Positions 28,976 through 38,000 of a stretch of DNA of 64,000 nt are shown here, in pieces. Made by a program: the position numbers and the translations under genes. This DNA is from Rathayibacter sp. VKM Ac-2804 (GTDB taxonomy: Bacteria > Actinomycetota > Actinomycetes > Actinomycetales > Microbacteriaceae), in assembly GCF_009866655.1 (NCBI RefSeq), contig NZ_CP047420.1, forward strand, positions 3,410,001-3,474,000. Direction: 5' to 3'. A model generated the notes under the pieces. It was not told where the DNA came from. It did not search any database and was given only the letters and a program-made list of their open reading frames with translations. The stretch's first letter is position 1. The number at the start of each line of letters is the position of its first letter.

Positions 28976-30783
28976 CAGCGCCCTCCGACCTTCTCGGGGG
29001 CCAGCTCCTCGATCGTGATCGCGGCGTTGATCAGCGCGAGGTGGCTGAGGCCCTGCGGCAGGTTGCCCCAGAAGGCCAGGTCGTCGACGGCCACCATCTC
29101 GGACATGATCCCGACGTCGTTCGGGACGGTCGCGACCAGCTCGTCCATCAGCGCGATCGCCTCGTCGTGGCGGCCGACGCAGGCGAGCGCGCCGGCGAGC
29201 CAGAACGAGCAGGCGACGAAGGGGTGCTCCTCCGCCTCCATGCCGGAGTAGCGGAACAGCAGCGCGCCCCGACCCAGCTCCTTCACCAGCGCGTCGATCG
29301 TCGAGATCATCCGCTCGCCGCGCTCGTAGCCGCTCGGCGCGTGCAGCAGGACGGAGGCGTCCAGCTCCTCGGTGCCCGGGTACATCACGTAGGAGCCGAG
29401 CTCCTCGGACCAGCAGTTCTCCTCGATCCAGTCGCGGATCCGGTCGCGCTCGAAGCGCCAGCGGTCCGGACTGCCCGCCACCTGGCCGAGCTCGGCGAGG
29501 TGCACGGCGGCGTCGAGCGCCTGCCAGCAGCCCATCTTCGACGAGGTGTAGTGCTGCTCCTCCTCGAGCTCCCACATGCCCGCGTCGCGGTTGCGCCAGA
29601 GGTCGCAGGTGGTGTCCGCGACGCGCGCGAGCAGCCGGCCGGTCTCGATGTCGAGGACGTTGCCCTCGTCGACGTAGATGCGGCAGATGTCGAAGAGATC
29701 GCCGAAGACGCCGAGCTGCAGCTGGTTCTGCGCGCCGTTGCCGGCGACGACCGGGCCGATCCCCGCGTAGCCCGGGACGTCGTACTCGCTCAGCTCCGTC
29801 GGCAGCGAGCCGTCGAGGCCGTAGAAGATGTGCAGGTCGGGGCCGTGCTCCTTGATCGTGCGCAGCAGCCAGGAGAGCGCGGCGTGCGTCTCCTCGCGCA
29901 GCCCGAAGCGGACCAGCGCGTGCGCCGTGTACGCGGCGTCGCGCACCCAGGCGAAGCGGTAGTCCCAGTTCTTGCCGCCGTTGGGCGACTCGGGGAGGGA
30001 CGTGGTGGCCGCGGCGGCGATCGCTCCGGTGGGCGAGTAGATCAGCAGCTTGAGGGCGAGCGCGCTGCGCTGCACCGCGCCGGCCCAGGGACCGTCGTAG
30101 GAGAACTCGTCGGACCAGGACTGCCAGCTGGCGAGCGTGCGGTCGATGCCGCGGTCGACGTTCACGGCGACCGGGAAGTGCAGGGGCTCGTCGTGCGTCG
30201 CGGAGACGACCAGGACGTGCCGCTCGCCGCCCGCCGTCGCGACGAAGCCGCCGGCCAGCTCGTCGCCGGCGCCGGAGGGCGCGCTGTCGTCGACGGGCCC
30301 GTGGTCCTTGCCGGTGACGCCGATGGTAATGTCGCCCGCGCGGATCAGCGAGCGGCCGTCCGCGTTCTGGATCCACGGCGAGAAGGTGCCGAGGCCGGTG
30401 CCGGGGCGGACGACCCAGCGCATCCGCACCTCGCCCTCGGTGCACTCGATGCGGCGCGCGAGCTCGGCCCACGGGAGCCGGCCGGCGATCCCCGTCACGA
30501 GTGCGTCGGTCACCGTCACGGTGCCGGACTCGGTGGTGAAGGTGGTCTCGAGCACGTTCGTGTCGTCCACGTAGCGGCGGGTCGTCTCCGCGGGCTCCTC
30601 CGGCGCGAGCTCGATGCAGCCGCCGGTCTTCGCGTCGACGAGCGCCGCGAACGCCGGGATCGAGCCGAGGTCGGGGACCGGCAGCCAGTCGACGCTGCCG
30701 TCGCTCGCGATCAGCGCGACCGTCCTCCCGTCGCCGATCGCCGCGTAGTCGCGCAGGGGTCTGGTCGCTCGGGGTTGGGCCAT
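28975..30783 (-). CDS. glycoside hydrolase family 15 protein (trehalase/glucoamylase type)
   Basis: A 602-residue intracellular GH15 enzyme. The N-terminal DUF5911/trehalase-like domain ([23 protein letters not shown]) precedes an (alpha/alpha)6 barrel with [39 protein letters not shown] (catalytic glutamate region) and [21 protein letters not shown]. Mycobacterial proteins of this type are trehalases; others are glucoamylases. The ATG has TAGCGT 6 nt upstream (leaderless). It heads a row with the lactonase and SDR genes. Confidence 0.9.
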   Translation of the reverse strand: MAQPRATRPLRDYAAIGDGRTVALIASDGSVDWLPVPDLGSIPAFAALVDAKTGGCIELAPEEPAETTRRYVDDTNVLETTFTTESGTVTVTDALVTGIAGRLPWAELARRIECTEGEVRMRWVVRPGTGLGTFSPWIQNADGRSLIRAGDITIGVTGKDHGPVDDSAPSGAGDELAGGFVATAGGERHVLVVSATHDEPLHFPVAVNVDRGIDRTLASWQSWSDEFSYDGPWAGAVQRSALALKLLIYSPTGAIAAAATTSLPESPNGGKNWDYRFAWVRDAAYTAHALVRFGLREETHAALSWLLRTIKEHGPDLHIFYGLDGSLPTELSEYDVPGYAGIGPVVAGNGAQNQLQLGVFGDLFDICRIYVDEGNVLDIETGRLLARVADTTCDLWRNRDAGMWELEEEQHYTSSKMGCWQALDAAVHLAELGQVAGSPDRWRFERDRIRDWIEENCWSEELGSYVMYPGTEELDASVLLHAPSGYERGERMISTIDALVKELGRGALLFRYSGMEAEEHPFVACSFWLAGALACVGRHDEAIALMDELVATVPNDVGIMSEMVAVDDLAFWGNLPQGLSHLALINAAITIEELAPEKVGGR

Positions 30784-30789
30784 GCCCTC

Positions 30790-30795
30790 ACGCTA
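30790..30795 (-). promoter_or_regulatory. leaderless -10 box for GH15-lactonase genes
   Basis: TAGCGT on the minus strand, 6 nt before the ATG at 30783. Confidence 0.6.
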
Positions 30796-30857
30796 GGCGG
30801 CGCACGGGCGATCGGCTCGGGCTTGCGGGGTCACCGCGATCCCGGTACCGACGCGGG

Positions 30858-31775
30858 TCAGGTCGCCGCGACTCCGCCGTACGCCTGCATGCGCTCGGTG
30901 AACTCGGCCCGGTCGCCCTCCTCGAGGATCGAGTTGGCGTAGCCGGCGAGGAAGGCTCCGCTGTCCGGCGGGGTGAGCCCGACGTCGTCGAGCATCCGCT
31001 CGACCTCTCCGGTGCTGTCGGCGCCGAGATCGACGAGGCCGATCTCGATCGCGGGCACGTCCTCGACCGTGGAGTAGGCGGTGACGATCCACAGCGCGGC
31101 CCCCGCCTCCTCGTCGCTCAGACCGCCCTCGTACTCGTAGCCGACCTCCGACCACTCCGCCGGGGTGTCGGCGACGTCCACGGCATCGAAGCCCAGCGGA
31201 GCGACCGCCGCGGTGAAGACGTCGACGACCGCCTGCTTGGCGGCGTCGGAGCCGAGGTCCGCGTCGGCGTAGCTCGTGGCCGAGATGTAGTCGTAGAGGA
31301 GGGACGGCCCGCCGTAGCCGTTCTCGGAGCGCTCGTAGTACTCGTCGTCGGCCGAGGTCCAGCCGTCCAGGACGGTGGCCTCGATGGCGGAGACGGCCGC
31401 CTCGGACTGCGCGATCGCGGTCTCGGCGGACGGCTGCGCGAGGACGAGGGCGGCGTCGCCGTCCTGGTAGCCGGGGTAGTCGTAGAGCGGGTCGGCCGGG
31501 TCGCCGCTGTCCGGGCCCTCGGTCGCCTCGCCGAACGGCTCGTCGGTGAAGCCGGGCGCCGCCGTCGGCAGGGCGTCGGCGGTCGCGTCGATCGCCGTGC
31601 CCAGGCCGAGCGCGAGCAGCGTGCCGAGCACGCCGGTGTAGACGACGCCGACGACGATGCTCGTGCCGAGCGCGATCCAGCCGCCGGTGCCGAGCGGCCG
31701 GGGGCGGGGCGCCCCGGGGACACCGGACGGAGCCGCCGGGCTCGTCGGGGGCGGGCTCACGGGTACCTGGCTCAT
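30858..31775 (-). CDS. membrane-anchored protein of unknown function
   Basis: A 305-residue protein not assigned to a family. A proline-rich cytoplasmic start (QVPVSPPPTSPAAPSG) leads to one membrane helix (about residues 32-60, GWIALGTSIVVGVVYTGVLG). The rest is acidic and extracytoplasmic, with many tyrosines (PADPLYDYPGYQDGD, DDEYYERSENGYGG). No catalytic motif is seen. The ATG at 31775 follows GGAGGG; a much longer open frame upstream is not credible because it runs antisense through the next gene. It is divergent from another exported protein. Confidence 0.72.
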   Translation of the reverse strand: MSQVPVSPPPTSPAAPSGVPGAPRPRPLGTGGWIALGTSIVVGVVYTGVLGTLLALGLGTAIDATADALPTAAPGFTDEPFGEATEGPDSGDPADPLYDYPGYQDGDAALVLAQPSAETAIAQSEAAVSAIEATVLDGWTSADDEYYERSENGYGGPSLLYDYISATSYADADLGSDAAKQAVVDVFTAAVAPLGFDAVDVADTPAEWSEVGYEYEGGLSDEEAGAALWIVTAYSTVEDVPAIEIGLVDLGADSTGEVERMLDDVGLTPPDSGAFLAGYANSILEEGDRAEFTERMQAYGGVAAT

Positions 31776-31925
31776 CGCGTCCCTCCGGGGTCGAGCGTCG
31801 TCGACGCCAGTCTCGCACGGGCCGGGCCACCGGCCGTCGGCGCCGATCCTCCCCTGGGCACGCGGCGCTCCGTGTGCCACGCTGGCCCCGCGCGCCGGAG
31901 ACGACCGGCCGCGGTGGGAGGCGTC

Positions 31926-32489
31926 GTGAACCGGATCGAAGCGGGCTTCGGGACGGTGGTCGGCGTGATCGCCGTCGGAGCGATGGCGGCACTCGCGTCC
32001 GTCGCCGGCGCGGGAGGCGCTCGGGAGGCGGAGGCCGCCGCGCAGACGGTCGTCGTCACCGCGTCCGACCCGGCCGCCGACGCACTCGCGGACATCGAGA
32101 TCTGGAGCACGCCGGCCGCCGACGCGCCGGCCGCTCCGACGGGCGCGCCGATCGACTCCGCCGAGGCCGCGATCGCCGTCGTGCGCCCGCTCGAGGGCCC
32201 GGGCGTCGATGCGGGCAGCGAGCGGGCCGTCCGGGTCAGCGCCGACTCCGTCTACGGCGAGAACGGCTCGCTGCGGGCCTCGGGACAGGTGATCGCGGCT
32301 CCTCCCGGCCTCGCTCCCGAGGACTCGCTCTGGCTCGTCGGCTACACCGGTGAGATGCCGGCGCCCTTCGGCGTCATCGACCTCACGCTCGACCACCTCG
32401 TGCTCACGATCGACGCCGCGACCGGCCACGTGCTCAGCAGCGGGGGCGGCGAGGGCGGGCTGCCCGCGGTCTTCGACGACGCGGGCTGA
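31926..32489 (+). CDS. putative secreted protein, unknown function
   Basis: A 187-residue protein with an N-terminal hydrophobic segment (about residues 8-28, TVVGVIAVGAMAALASVAG) that looks like a signal peptide or anchor, followed by an alanine-rich acidic region. The second half (WLVGYTGEMPAPFGVIDLT, VLTIDAATGHVLS) resembles a small beta domain of the kind that ends in a PepSY-like strand, but no family was recognised. The start GTG at 31926 follows GGGAGG. It is divergent from the membrane protein at 30858-31775 and 46 nt before menC. Confidence 0.68.
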   Translation: MNRIEAGFGTVVGVIAVGAMAALASVAGAGGAREAEAAAQTVVVTASDPAADALADIEIWSTPAADAPAAPTGAPIDSAEAAIAVVRPLEGPGVDAGSERAVRVSADSVYGENGSLRASGQVIAAPPGLAPEDSLWLVGYTGEMPAPFGVIDLTLDHLVLTIDAATGHVLSSGGGEGGLPAVFDDAG

Positions 32490-32523
32490 GCGCCGCCCGT
32501 CCCGGCCCGCTCCCGCGGCGGAG

Positions 32524-32529
32524 GATGAT
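32524..32529 (+). promoter_or_regulatory. possible variant -10 box for menC
   Basis: GATGAT ends 6 nt before the ATG at 32536; same spacing as the TAnnnT boxes and very like the GATCAT before 9708. Confidence 0.35.
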
Positions 32530-32535
32530 GGCGGG

Positions 32536-33549
32536 ATGGACGATGTCGTGCCTCCCGCTCCCCCGCTCCCCGCTCCCCTGCCCTCGCTCGGCGAGGTCGA
32601 CGCCGGACTGCACGTCGTCGCGCTGCCGCTGCGCACGCGCTTCCGCGGGGTCGAGCACCGCGAGATCGCCCTGGTCCGCGGGCCGGAGGGCTGGACCGAG
32701 TTCTCCCCGTTCCTCGAGTACGGACCCGCGGAGTCGGCCGCCTGGCTGCGCGCCGCCCTCGACTACGGCTGGAGCGAGCAGCCCGCCCCGCTGCGCGACC
32801 GCATCCCGGTGAACGCGACCGTGCCGGCCGTGGACCCGGACGAGGTCGCCGCGATCCTCGCGAGCTACCACGGCTGCCGCACCGCCAAGGTGAAGGTCGC
32901 CGAGCGCGGGCAGACCCTCGCCGACGACGTGGCGCGGGTCGCCGAGGTGCGCCGGGTGCTCGGACCGGAGGGGCGGATCCGCGTGGACGCGAACGGCGGC
33001 TGGAACGTCGACGAGGCGGAGCACGCGGTGCACGCCCTCGCCTCCGCCGACCTCGAGTACGTCGAGCAGCCGTGCGCGAGCGTCGACGAGCTCGCCGATC
33101 TGCGCCGCCGGGTGAAGTGGATGGGCATCCCCGTCGCCGCCGACGAGAGCGTGCGGAAGGCCGCGGATCCGCTCGCCGTCGCCCGCGCCGGAGCCGCCGA
33201 CCTGCTCGTGGTGAAGGCCCAGCCGCTCGGCGGGGTGCGGCGGGCGCTGGATCTCGTCGCCGAGGCGGGACTGCCCGCGGTGGTCTCGAGCGCGCTGGAC
33301 AGCTCGGTGGGGCTGGCGATGGGAGCGGCGCTCGCCGCGGCACTGCCCGAGCTGCCCTACGACTGCGGCCTCGGCACGGCCTCGCTGCTCGCCGCGGACG
33401 TCACCGAGCGGCCGCTGCGGCCGGTCGACGGCGCGATCCCGGTCGAGCGGGTCGAGGTGTCCGAGCCGCTGCTGCTGCGCCATGCGGTCTCGCCGGAGCG
33501 GCTGGACTGGTGGCGCGACCGCCTCCGCGAGACGTGGGCGCTGCTCTGA
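32536..33549 (+). CDS. menC: o-succinylbenzoate synthase
   Basis: Enolase-superfamily dehydratase of the menaquinone pathway, 337 residues, MenC type II of actinobacteria. Catalytic features: KVKVAERG (base lysine), RIRVDANGGWN (first metal aspartate), LEYVEQPC (glutamate), PVAADES (third metal ligand) and LVVKAQPLGG (second lysine). It supplies o-succinylbenzoate to MenE although it lies 7 kb from the other men genes. The start ATG at 32536 is the first after a short gap; a proline-rich stretch precedes the domain. It converges on the ltnD-like gene. Confidence 0.92.
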   Translation: MDDVVPPAPPLPAPLPSLGEVDAGLHVVALPLRTRFRGVEHREIALVRGPEGWTEFSPFLEYGPAESAAWLRAALDYGWSEQPAPLRDRIPVNATVPAVDPDEVAAILASYHGCRTAKVKVAERGQTLADDVARVAEVRRVLGPEGRIRVDANGGWNVDEAEHAVHALASADLEYVEQPCASVDELADLRRRVKWMGIPVAADESVRKAADPLAVARAGAADLLVVKAQPLGGVRRALDLVAEAGLPAVVSSALDSSVGLAMGAALAAALPELPYDCGLGTASLLAADVTERPLRPVDGAIPVERVEVSEPLLLRHAVSPERLDWWRDRLRETWALL

Positions 33550-33604
33550 GCCACTGCGGACTGGTGCGCCCCGGCTGAGGCGCTCCGGCCCGCCCCGCCC
33601 CTGA

Positions 33605-34531
33605 TCAGGCGGGCGGCACGAGCACCGAGATGACGGCGGAGTCGTCGGCCGCCGCGAGGCCCTGCGCCGCGCCGAGCAGGAACAGCTGCTCGGCCGCGGC
33701 GGCGACCGGGGTGGCCAGCCCGGCCGCGCGCGCGGCGGTCGTGACGATCCCGAGGTCCTTGACGAAGATGTCGAGGCGGCTCAGCACCTCGGCCCCGCCC
33801 TCGTCGCCGGCCTGCAGCATCCGCGGGCCGCGGTTGCCGAGCATGAACGAGCCGGCCGCACCGGCGGACAGCGTCTCGAGCGTGGCAGCCGGGTCGAGGC
33901 CGAGCTTCGCGGCCAGCGCGAGCGCCTCCGCTCCGGCGGCGATGTGCACGCCGCAGAGCAGCTGGTTGACGGTCTTGAAGGCCTGGCCGTCGCCCGGGCG
34001 GTCGCCGATGACGCTGAGGGTCGAGGCGAGCAGGTCGAGCACGGGGCGGGCCTGCTCGCGGGCGGCGGGGGTCGCGCCGACGACGATCAGCAGGTCGCCC
34101 GCCCCCGCCCGCACCGGTCCGCCGCTGAGCGGGGCGTCGACGAGATCGACCCCGTGCTCGGCGAGCGCCGCCGCGACGTCGGTCACCTCGGCGATGCCGA
34201 CCGTGCTGGTCATGATGACGACCGAGCCCTGGCGGAGCGCGGTCGCGATGCCCTCGGATCCGGCGCCGCCGAAGAGCACCTCGCGCAGCTGAGCGCCGTT
34301 GCGGACGGCGAGCAGCGTCGCATCGGCGCCCGCGACCGCCTCTCGGGCCGAGCCGAACGGCGTGATCCCGGCCTCACGGGCCAGCGCGAGCCGCGGCTCG
34401 GCGATGTCGAAGCCGTGCACGGTCAGCGAGCCCGCCAGGCGGGTCGCCATCGGCAGGCCCATCGCGCCGAGTCCGAGGACGGCGACGGTGTACTCGGGGG
34501 CGGGGGCGGGGGCGGTGTCGGGTGCGGTCAC
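33605..34531 (-). CDS. NAD-dependent dehydrogenase, LtnD/beta-hydroxyacid type
   Basis: A 308-residue member of the 3-hydroxyisobutyrate/L-threonate dehydrogenase family. The cofactor motif GLGAMGLPMA is near residue 20, the substrate motif DAPLSGGPVRAGAG follows, the catalytic lysine lies in KTVNQLLCG, and FVKDLGI is in the C-terminal domain. The GTG at 34531 follows GGAGGACCCC. Its position 39 nt downstream of an OtnK-type kinase gene is that of L-threonate dehydrogenase (LtnD), which oxidises L-threonate or D-erythronate-type acids before phosphorylation. Substrate by context only. Confidence 0.85.
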   Translation of the reverse strand: MTAPDTAPAPAPEYTVAVLGLGAMGLPMATRLAGSLTVHGFDIAEPRLALAREAGITPFGSAREAVAGADATLLAVRNGAQLREVLFGGAGSEGIATALRQGSVVIMTSTVGIAEVTDVAAALAEHGVDLVDAPLSGGPVRAGAGDLLIVVGATPAAREQARPVLDLLASTLSVIGDRPGDGQAFKTVNQLLCGVHIAAGAEALALAAKLGLDPAATLETLSAGAAGSFMLGNRGPRMLQAGDEGGAEVLSRLDIFVKDLGIVTTAARAAGLATPVAAAAEQLFLLGAAQGLAAADDSAVISVLVPPA

Positions 34532-34570
34532 GGGGTCCTCCAGGGGATCGGGGCGGATGCGGATGCGCGG

Positions 34571-35998
34571 TCAGAGCGCGGGAGCGCGGAGCGTCGCGGC
34601 GACCTGCGCGAGCGACTCGTCGTCGCCGACGTTGCCGGCGAAGACGATGTAGGGGATGCCCGTGGCCGGCCCCTCGACCGGCTCCCAGAGCGAGACCAGG
34701 CCGGGCAGCATCGGGCCCCGCACGATCGCGCGCCGGATGCCGAGGCCCTCCGAGGCGACGTCGCTCGAGGTGATGCCGCCCTTCGCGATGACGAAGCGCG
34801 GGCGGACGCGGGCGAGCACGCCCTGCACCACGGTGACGACGGCCGCCGAGACGCGCCGCGAGATGTCGAGGCTCTCCTGCGGGTCGTCGGTGCGGCGGAG
34901 CGAGCGGCTGGTGTGCACGGCGACGTCGCCGTCCGCGAGGGCCGCGACCGCCGCCTCGACGAGCTCGGCGAGGTGCGCCGGCGCGCGCTCGGGGTCGACG
35001 GCGCGGTCGACGTCGATCTCGAGCGTCGCGCGGAGCGAGCCGGTGGCCGCGAGCCGCGCCAGCTGCCGCGAGGTGAGGCCGACGTGCGAGCCGACGACGA
35101 CGAGGCCGCCGCGCGCCCGCGCGTCCGCGTCGGCTCCGCTCGGGAAGACCTCTTCCGCGGTGAGCGGCGGGTGCACCTCCTGGCCGATGCGCGCCCGGAC
35201 GAACGGCGGACCGACCCGGTAGAGCACGCGGAGCCCGGCCTCCTCCGCCTGCGCGAGACCGAGGGCCAGCAGCCGCAGGTCGTCCTCGGTGACGGCGTCG
35301 ACGACGACGGGCACGCCGCCGCGGAGCGGAGCGAGGACGGCGGCCACGGCGTCGGCACCGGCGCGGATCGTGTCGAGCCCGAGGGCGACGACCTCCGCGG
35401 CCGGCCGGCGCCCGCCGGTCTTCTCCTCCACCCACTCGCGCAGGTCGGAGTGGGCGTAGCCGAACGTCGAGTCGCGGGCGAACTCGGTCTCGGCGACCGG
35501 CTGCAGCCCCTCCTCGCCGCGCATGTAGTGGACGCCGCCGATCGTCACTCGGCCCGCGTCGGGGAACGCGGGCACCAGGAGCACGGCATCCACCGCGCCG
35601 TCGAGGGCGTCCGTGATGGTGTCCGTCTCGAGCGGGAAGTGCCCGCGGAGCGTCGAGTCGCCGCGGCTGACGAAGGCGACCGGCACGTCGAGGGAGCGGG
35701 CGGCGGCGAGCGCGCCGGCGACGATCGCGCGGTTGCGCTCGGCGGCGTGCTCGGGTGCGAGGCTCCGGGTGTTGCTGAGGACGTACACGGCGGGCGCGCC
35801 GGTGGCGAGCGCCCAGCGGAGGTCCTCCTCCGCCCAGCTGGTCAGCACCGGCAGGTCGGCGACGGACTGCGTGCCGGTCGGATCGTCGTCCAGCACCACG
35901 AGGACGGGCGTGCGCTCCGTCCGCGTGCGGGCGACGGCGGCGGCCTCGACCGGCACCTGCGCGGGGTACTGCTGCAGCAGCGTCGTCTCCGAGATCAC
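34571..35998 (-). CDS. four-carbon acid sugar kinase (OtnK/DUF1537 family)
   Basis: Kinase of 475 residues with both DUF1537 domains. The N-terminal half has VLDDDPTGTQSVADLPV and SRGDSTLRGHFP; the C-terminal half has VGSHVGLTSRQ, AKGGITSSDVASEGLG, VFAGNVGDD and other nucleotide-binding glycines. Family members phosphorylate 3-oxo-tetronates made by LtnD. The GTG at 35998 follows GAAGGAG with 5 nt spacing. A palindromic GATATC region just upstream is a likely operator for the neighbouring GntR protein. The aldolase (OtnC) that would complete the pathway is not in this cluster. Confidence 0.88.
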   Translation of the reverse strand: MISETTLLQQYPAQVPVEAAAVARTRTERTPVLVVLDDDPTGTQSVADLPVLTSWAEEDLRWALATGAPAVYVLSNTRSLAPEHAAERNRAIVAGALAAARSLDVPVAFVSRGDSTLRGHFPLETDTITDALDGAVDAVLLVPAFPDAGRVTIGGVHYMRGEEGLQPVAETEFARDSTFGYAHSDLREWVEEKTGGRRPAAEVVALGLDTIRAGADAVAAVLAPLRGGVPVVVDAVTEDDLRLLALGLAQAEEAGLRVLYRVGPPFVRARIGQEVHPPLTAEEVFPSGADADARARGGLVVVGSHVGLTSRQLARLAATGSLRATLEIDVDRAVDPERAPAHLAELVEAAVAALADGDVAVHTSRSLRRTDDPQESLDISRRVSAAVVTVVQGVLARVRPRFVIAKGGITSSDVASEGLGIRRAIVRGPMLPGLVSLWEPVEGPATGIPYIVFAGNVGDDESLAQVAATLRAPAL

Positions 35999-36018
35999 CG
36001 GTACTCCTTCGTCCTGGG

Positions 36019-36036
36019 GTATCAGATATCTTACAA
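36019..36036. promoter_or_regulatory. putative GntR/FCD operator upstream of otnK-like gene
   Basis: The 18-bp stretch centred on GATATC (half-sites near TTGTAAGAT and GTATCAGAT) is imperfectly symmetric and AT-rich in a GC-rich background. It lies 20-38 nt before the kinase start, between that gene and its likely regulator. Confidence 0.45.
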
Positions 36037-36095
36037 GTAGCCCGACGTGCGCGGAAGAGCGAGCACGGATCGAGCGGCACATCCAGCGCCACCCC

Positions 36096-36141
36096 TGCTG
36101 ATCGAGCAGCCCGCGCGGCGGGCGCATCGAGATCCACCACC
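36096..36141. repeat. palindromic intergenic element, left half (46 bp)
   Basis: Starts TGCTGATCGAGCAG and runs to GCATCGAGATCCACCACC, the left half of the family; no right half follows. It lies between the GntR gene and the kinase gene. Confidence 0.75.
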
Positions 36142-36157
36142 GCAGCCGGCCGGCCGC

Positions 36158-36874
36158 CTAGTCGGAGGAGTCGTCGGCGGAGAGCACGTAGCGGCGCAGG
36201 TCCTCGGCCGTCTGGGCGATGTGGTCGGCCATCGCGGCGCGGGAGGCGTCCGCGTCGCCGGCCCGGATCGCCTCGAGCACCGCGCGGTGCTTGACCAGGG
36301 CGTTCCGCTGGATCTGCACGAGCGCGGAGGTCTGCTCGCGCTCCGTCCGCATCACCTTGGCGAGCGGCGCGAAGACGGCGGCGACGAAGACGTTGCCGGT
36401 CGCGGCGAGGATCACGTCGTGGAAGGCGATGTCGGCGGCGACGAACGCGGCCAGGTCGCCGCTCTCGTGCGCGGCGGTCATCCGCTCGAGCTCCTCCTCC
36501 AGCCGCGCGAGATCGGCGTCGGTGCGGCGGACAGCGGCGAGCGCCGAGGCGCCGGTCTCGATCATCTCCCGCACCTCGATCAGGTGCAGCGACGCGGCGG
36601 CGGAGTCGACGCCCGACGCGGTCGCGCGCAGGATCGGCTCGAGATCGCTCCAGCGGGCGACCGGGTTCACCGTGCCGCGCTTGCCCCGGCGCGCATCGAT
36701 GACGTTCAGGCCCTGCAGGCGACCGAGCGCCTCGCGCATCGTCGCCCGGCTCACGTCGTGCGCGAGCGCCAGCTCGCCCTCGCTCGGCAGCTCGGAGCCG
36801 ATCGGGATGCGGCCGGCGACGATCTCGTCGAGCAGCGCGTCGGCCACGGTGGCGACGAGGGACGGACGCGGCAC
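36158..36874 (-). CDS. GntR family transcriptional regulator, FCD domain
   Basis: FadR-type regulator of 238 residues. The N-terminal winged helix includes PIGSELPSEGELALAHDVSRATMREALGRL, the standard GntR recognition region. The C-terminal FCD ligand domain has IEVREMIETGASALAA, DIAFHDVILAATGN and KHRAVLEAI, which include metal-ligand histidines and an aspartate. The start is GTG at 36874 after GAGGAGG. It lies directly upstream of the kinase and dehydrogenase genes and divergent from a nucleoside hydrolase, so either may be its target. Confidence 0.88.
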   Translation of the reverse strand: MPRPSLVATVADALLDEIVAGRIPIGSELPSEGELALAHDVSRATMREALGRLQGLNVIDARRGKRGTVNPVARWSDLEPILRATASGVDSAAASLHLIEVREMIETGASALAAVRRTDADLARLEEELERMTAAHESGDLAAFVAADIAFHDVILAATGNVFVAAVFAPLAKVMRTEREQTSALVQIQRNALVKHRAVLEAIRAGDADASRAAMADHIAQTAEDLRRYVLSADDSSD

Positions 36875-36921
36875 GGGCCCCTCCTCGTCTCGAGCACCGG
36901 CCGGGCGGCGGGCACCGGTTC

Positions 36922-36927
36922 AGGCTA
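36922..36927 (-). promoter_or_regulatory. -10 box for GntR gene
   Basis: TAGCCT on the minus strand, 47 nt before the GTG at 36874; gives a leader with a GAGGAGG ribosome site. Confidence 0.45.
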
Positions 36928-37022
36928 CCCGCGGTCGGGGCGGCGCCGCCGGAGGGCCAGAATGGATCTGCTCCGGCCGCCGATGCCCGCCGCACCCCTC
37001 CCCCTTCGAGCATCGGAGTCCC

Positions 37023-37976
37023 GTGACCGCACCCACCGTCCCCGTCTTCCTCGACTGCGACACCGGCATCGACGACTCCCTCGCCCTGGCCTACCTGCTG
37101 CGCTCGCCGCTCGCCGACCTCGTCGGCATCAGCACCGTCAGCGGCAACACCGACGCCCGCCAGGCCGCCGTGAACAGCCTGGGCCTCCTCGCCCTCGCCG
37201 GGCGCACCGACGTCCCCGTCGCGGTCGGCGCGCACGACTTCCTCGAGGAGCCCTACTCCGGCGGGTCCCCGCACGTGCACGGCGAGAACGGCATCGGCGG
37301 CGTGCTGCTGCCCGCCGGCGCGGAGCCGGTCGACGAGGACCCCGCGGACCTGCTGCTCCGCCTCGCCCGCGAGCACGAGGGCGAGCTGCGGCTGATCGCG
37401 ATCGGCCCGCTGACGAACCTGGCGCTCGCGCTGCGGAAGCACCCCGAGCTGCCGTCGCTCCTGCACTCCGTCACGGTGATGGGCGGCGCCGGGCTGGCGC
37501 CGGGCAATGTGACCGCGGTCGCCGAGGCGAACATCTGGCACGACCCGGCCGCCGCGGCCGAGGTCGTGGCCGCGGACTGGGACCTCACGCTCGTCCCGCT
37601 GGACGTGACGATGAAGCACCTCCTGGACGAGGAGCAGCGCGACGTCCTGATCCGCTCCGCCGACCCGCTGGCGTCCGCGATCGGGCACGCGCTCGACTAC
37701 TACTTCGACTTCTACGTCGGCCACTTCGGCGATCGCACGGCCGCGCTGCACGACCCGATGGCCGCCGCCATCGCCGTCGGCGCCCTCGAGCTCACCTCGG
37801 CCCCGCGCGTCCCCGTCGAGGTCGACACCTCCTTCGGCCCCGGCCGCGGCCAGACCCTCCCCGACCTCCGCGGCCTCTACCGCGACATGCACCCCGAGGG
37901 CGCCCGCACCCGCTTCGTCCTGTCGCTCGCCGCGCCGTTCGCGCCGCACCTGATCGACGTGATCACGGGCGCCTGA
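37023..37976 (+). CDS. inosine/uridine-preferring nucleoside hydrolase family protein
   Basis: Ca2+-dependent N-ribohydrolase of 317 residues. The metal site DCDTGIDDSLA is at the N-terminus (about residues 10-20), followed by GISTVSGNTDARQAA, VHGENGIGG, IAIGPLTNLA, VMGGA and HDPMAAA near the C-terminus with the fourth ligand. It cleaves nucleosides to base and ribose in salvage; the preferred base is not readable. The GTG at 37023 follows CGGAG. It is divergent from the GntR gene and followed by an unusually repeat-rich gene-free region. Confidence 0.88.
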   Translation: MTAPTVPVFLDCDTGIDDSLALAYLLRSPLADLVGISTVSGNTDARQAAVNSLGLLALAGRTDVPVAVGAHDFLEEPYSGGSPHVHGENGIGGVLLPAGAEPVDEDPADLLLRLAREHEGELRLIAIGPLTNLALALRKHPELPSLLHSVTVMGGAGLAPGNVTAVAEANIWHDPAAAAEVVAADWDLTLVPLDVTMKHLLDEEQRDVLIRSADPLASAIGHALDYYFDFYVGHFGDRTAALHDPMAAAIAVGALELTSAPRVPVEVDTSFGPGRGQTLPDLRGLYRDMHPEGARTRFVLSLAAPFAPHLIDVITGA

Positions 37977-38000
37977 CCGGATCCGCTGCGCTGCTCACCC

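Noticed and set aside
30858..32636. 592-residue minus-strand protein covering 30858-32636
   Set aside because: Only the part from the ATG at 31775 has protein-like composition and a ribosome site; the rest is antisense to the secreted protein at 31926-32489.
34374..37949. 1191-residue minus-strand frame across the kinase, GntR and nucleoside hydrolase region
   Set aside because: Runs through genes of both strands in wrong frames and is Arg/Pro/Ala-rich noise.
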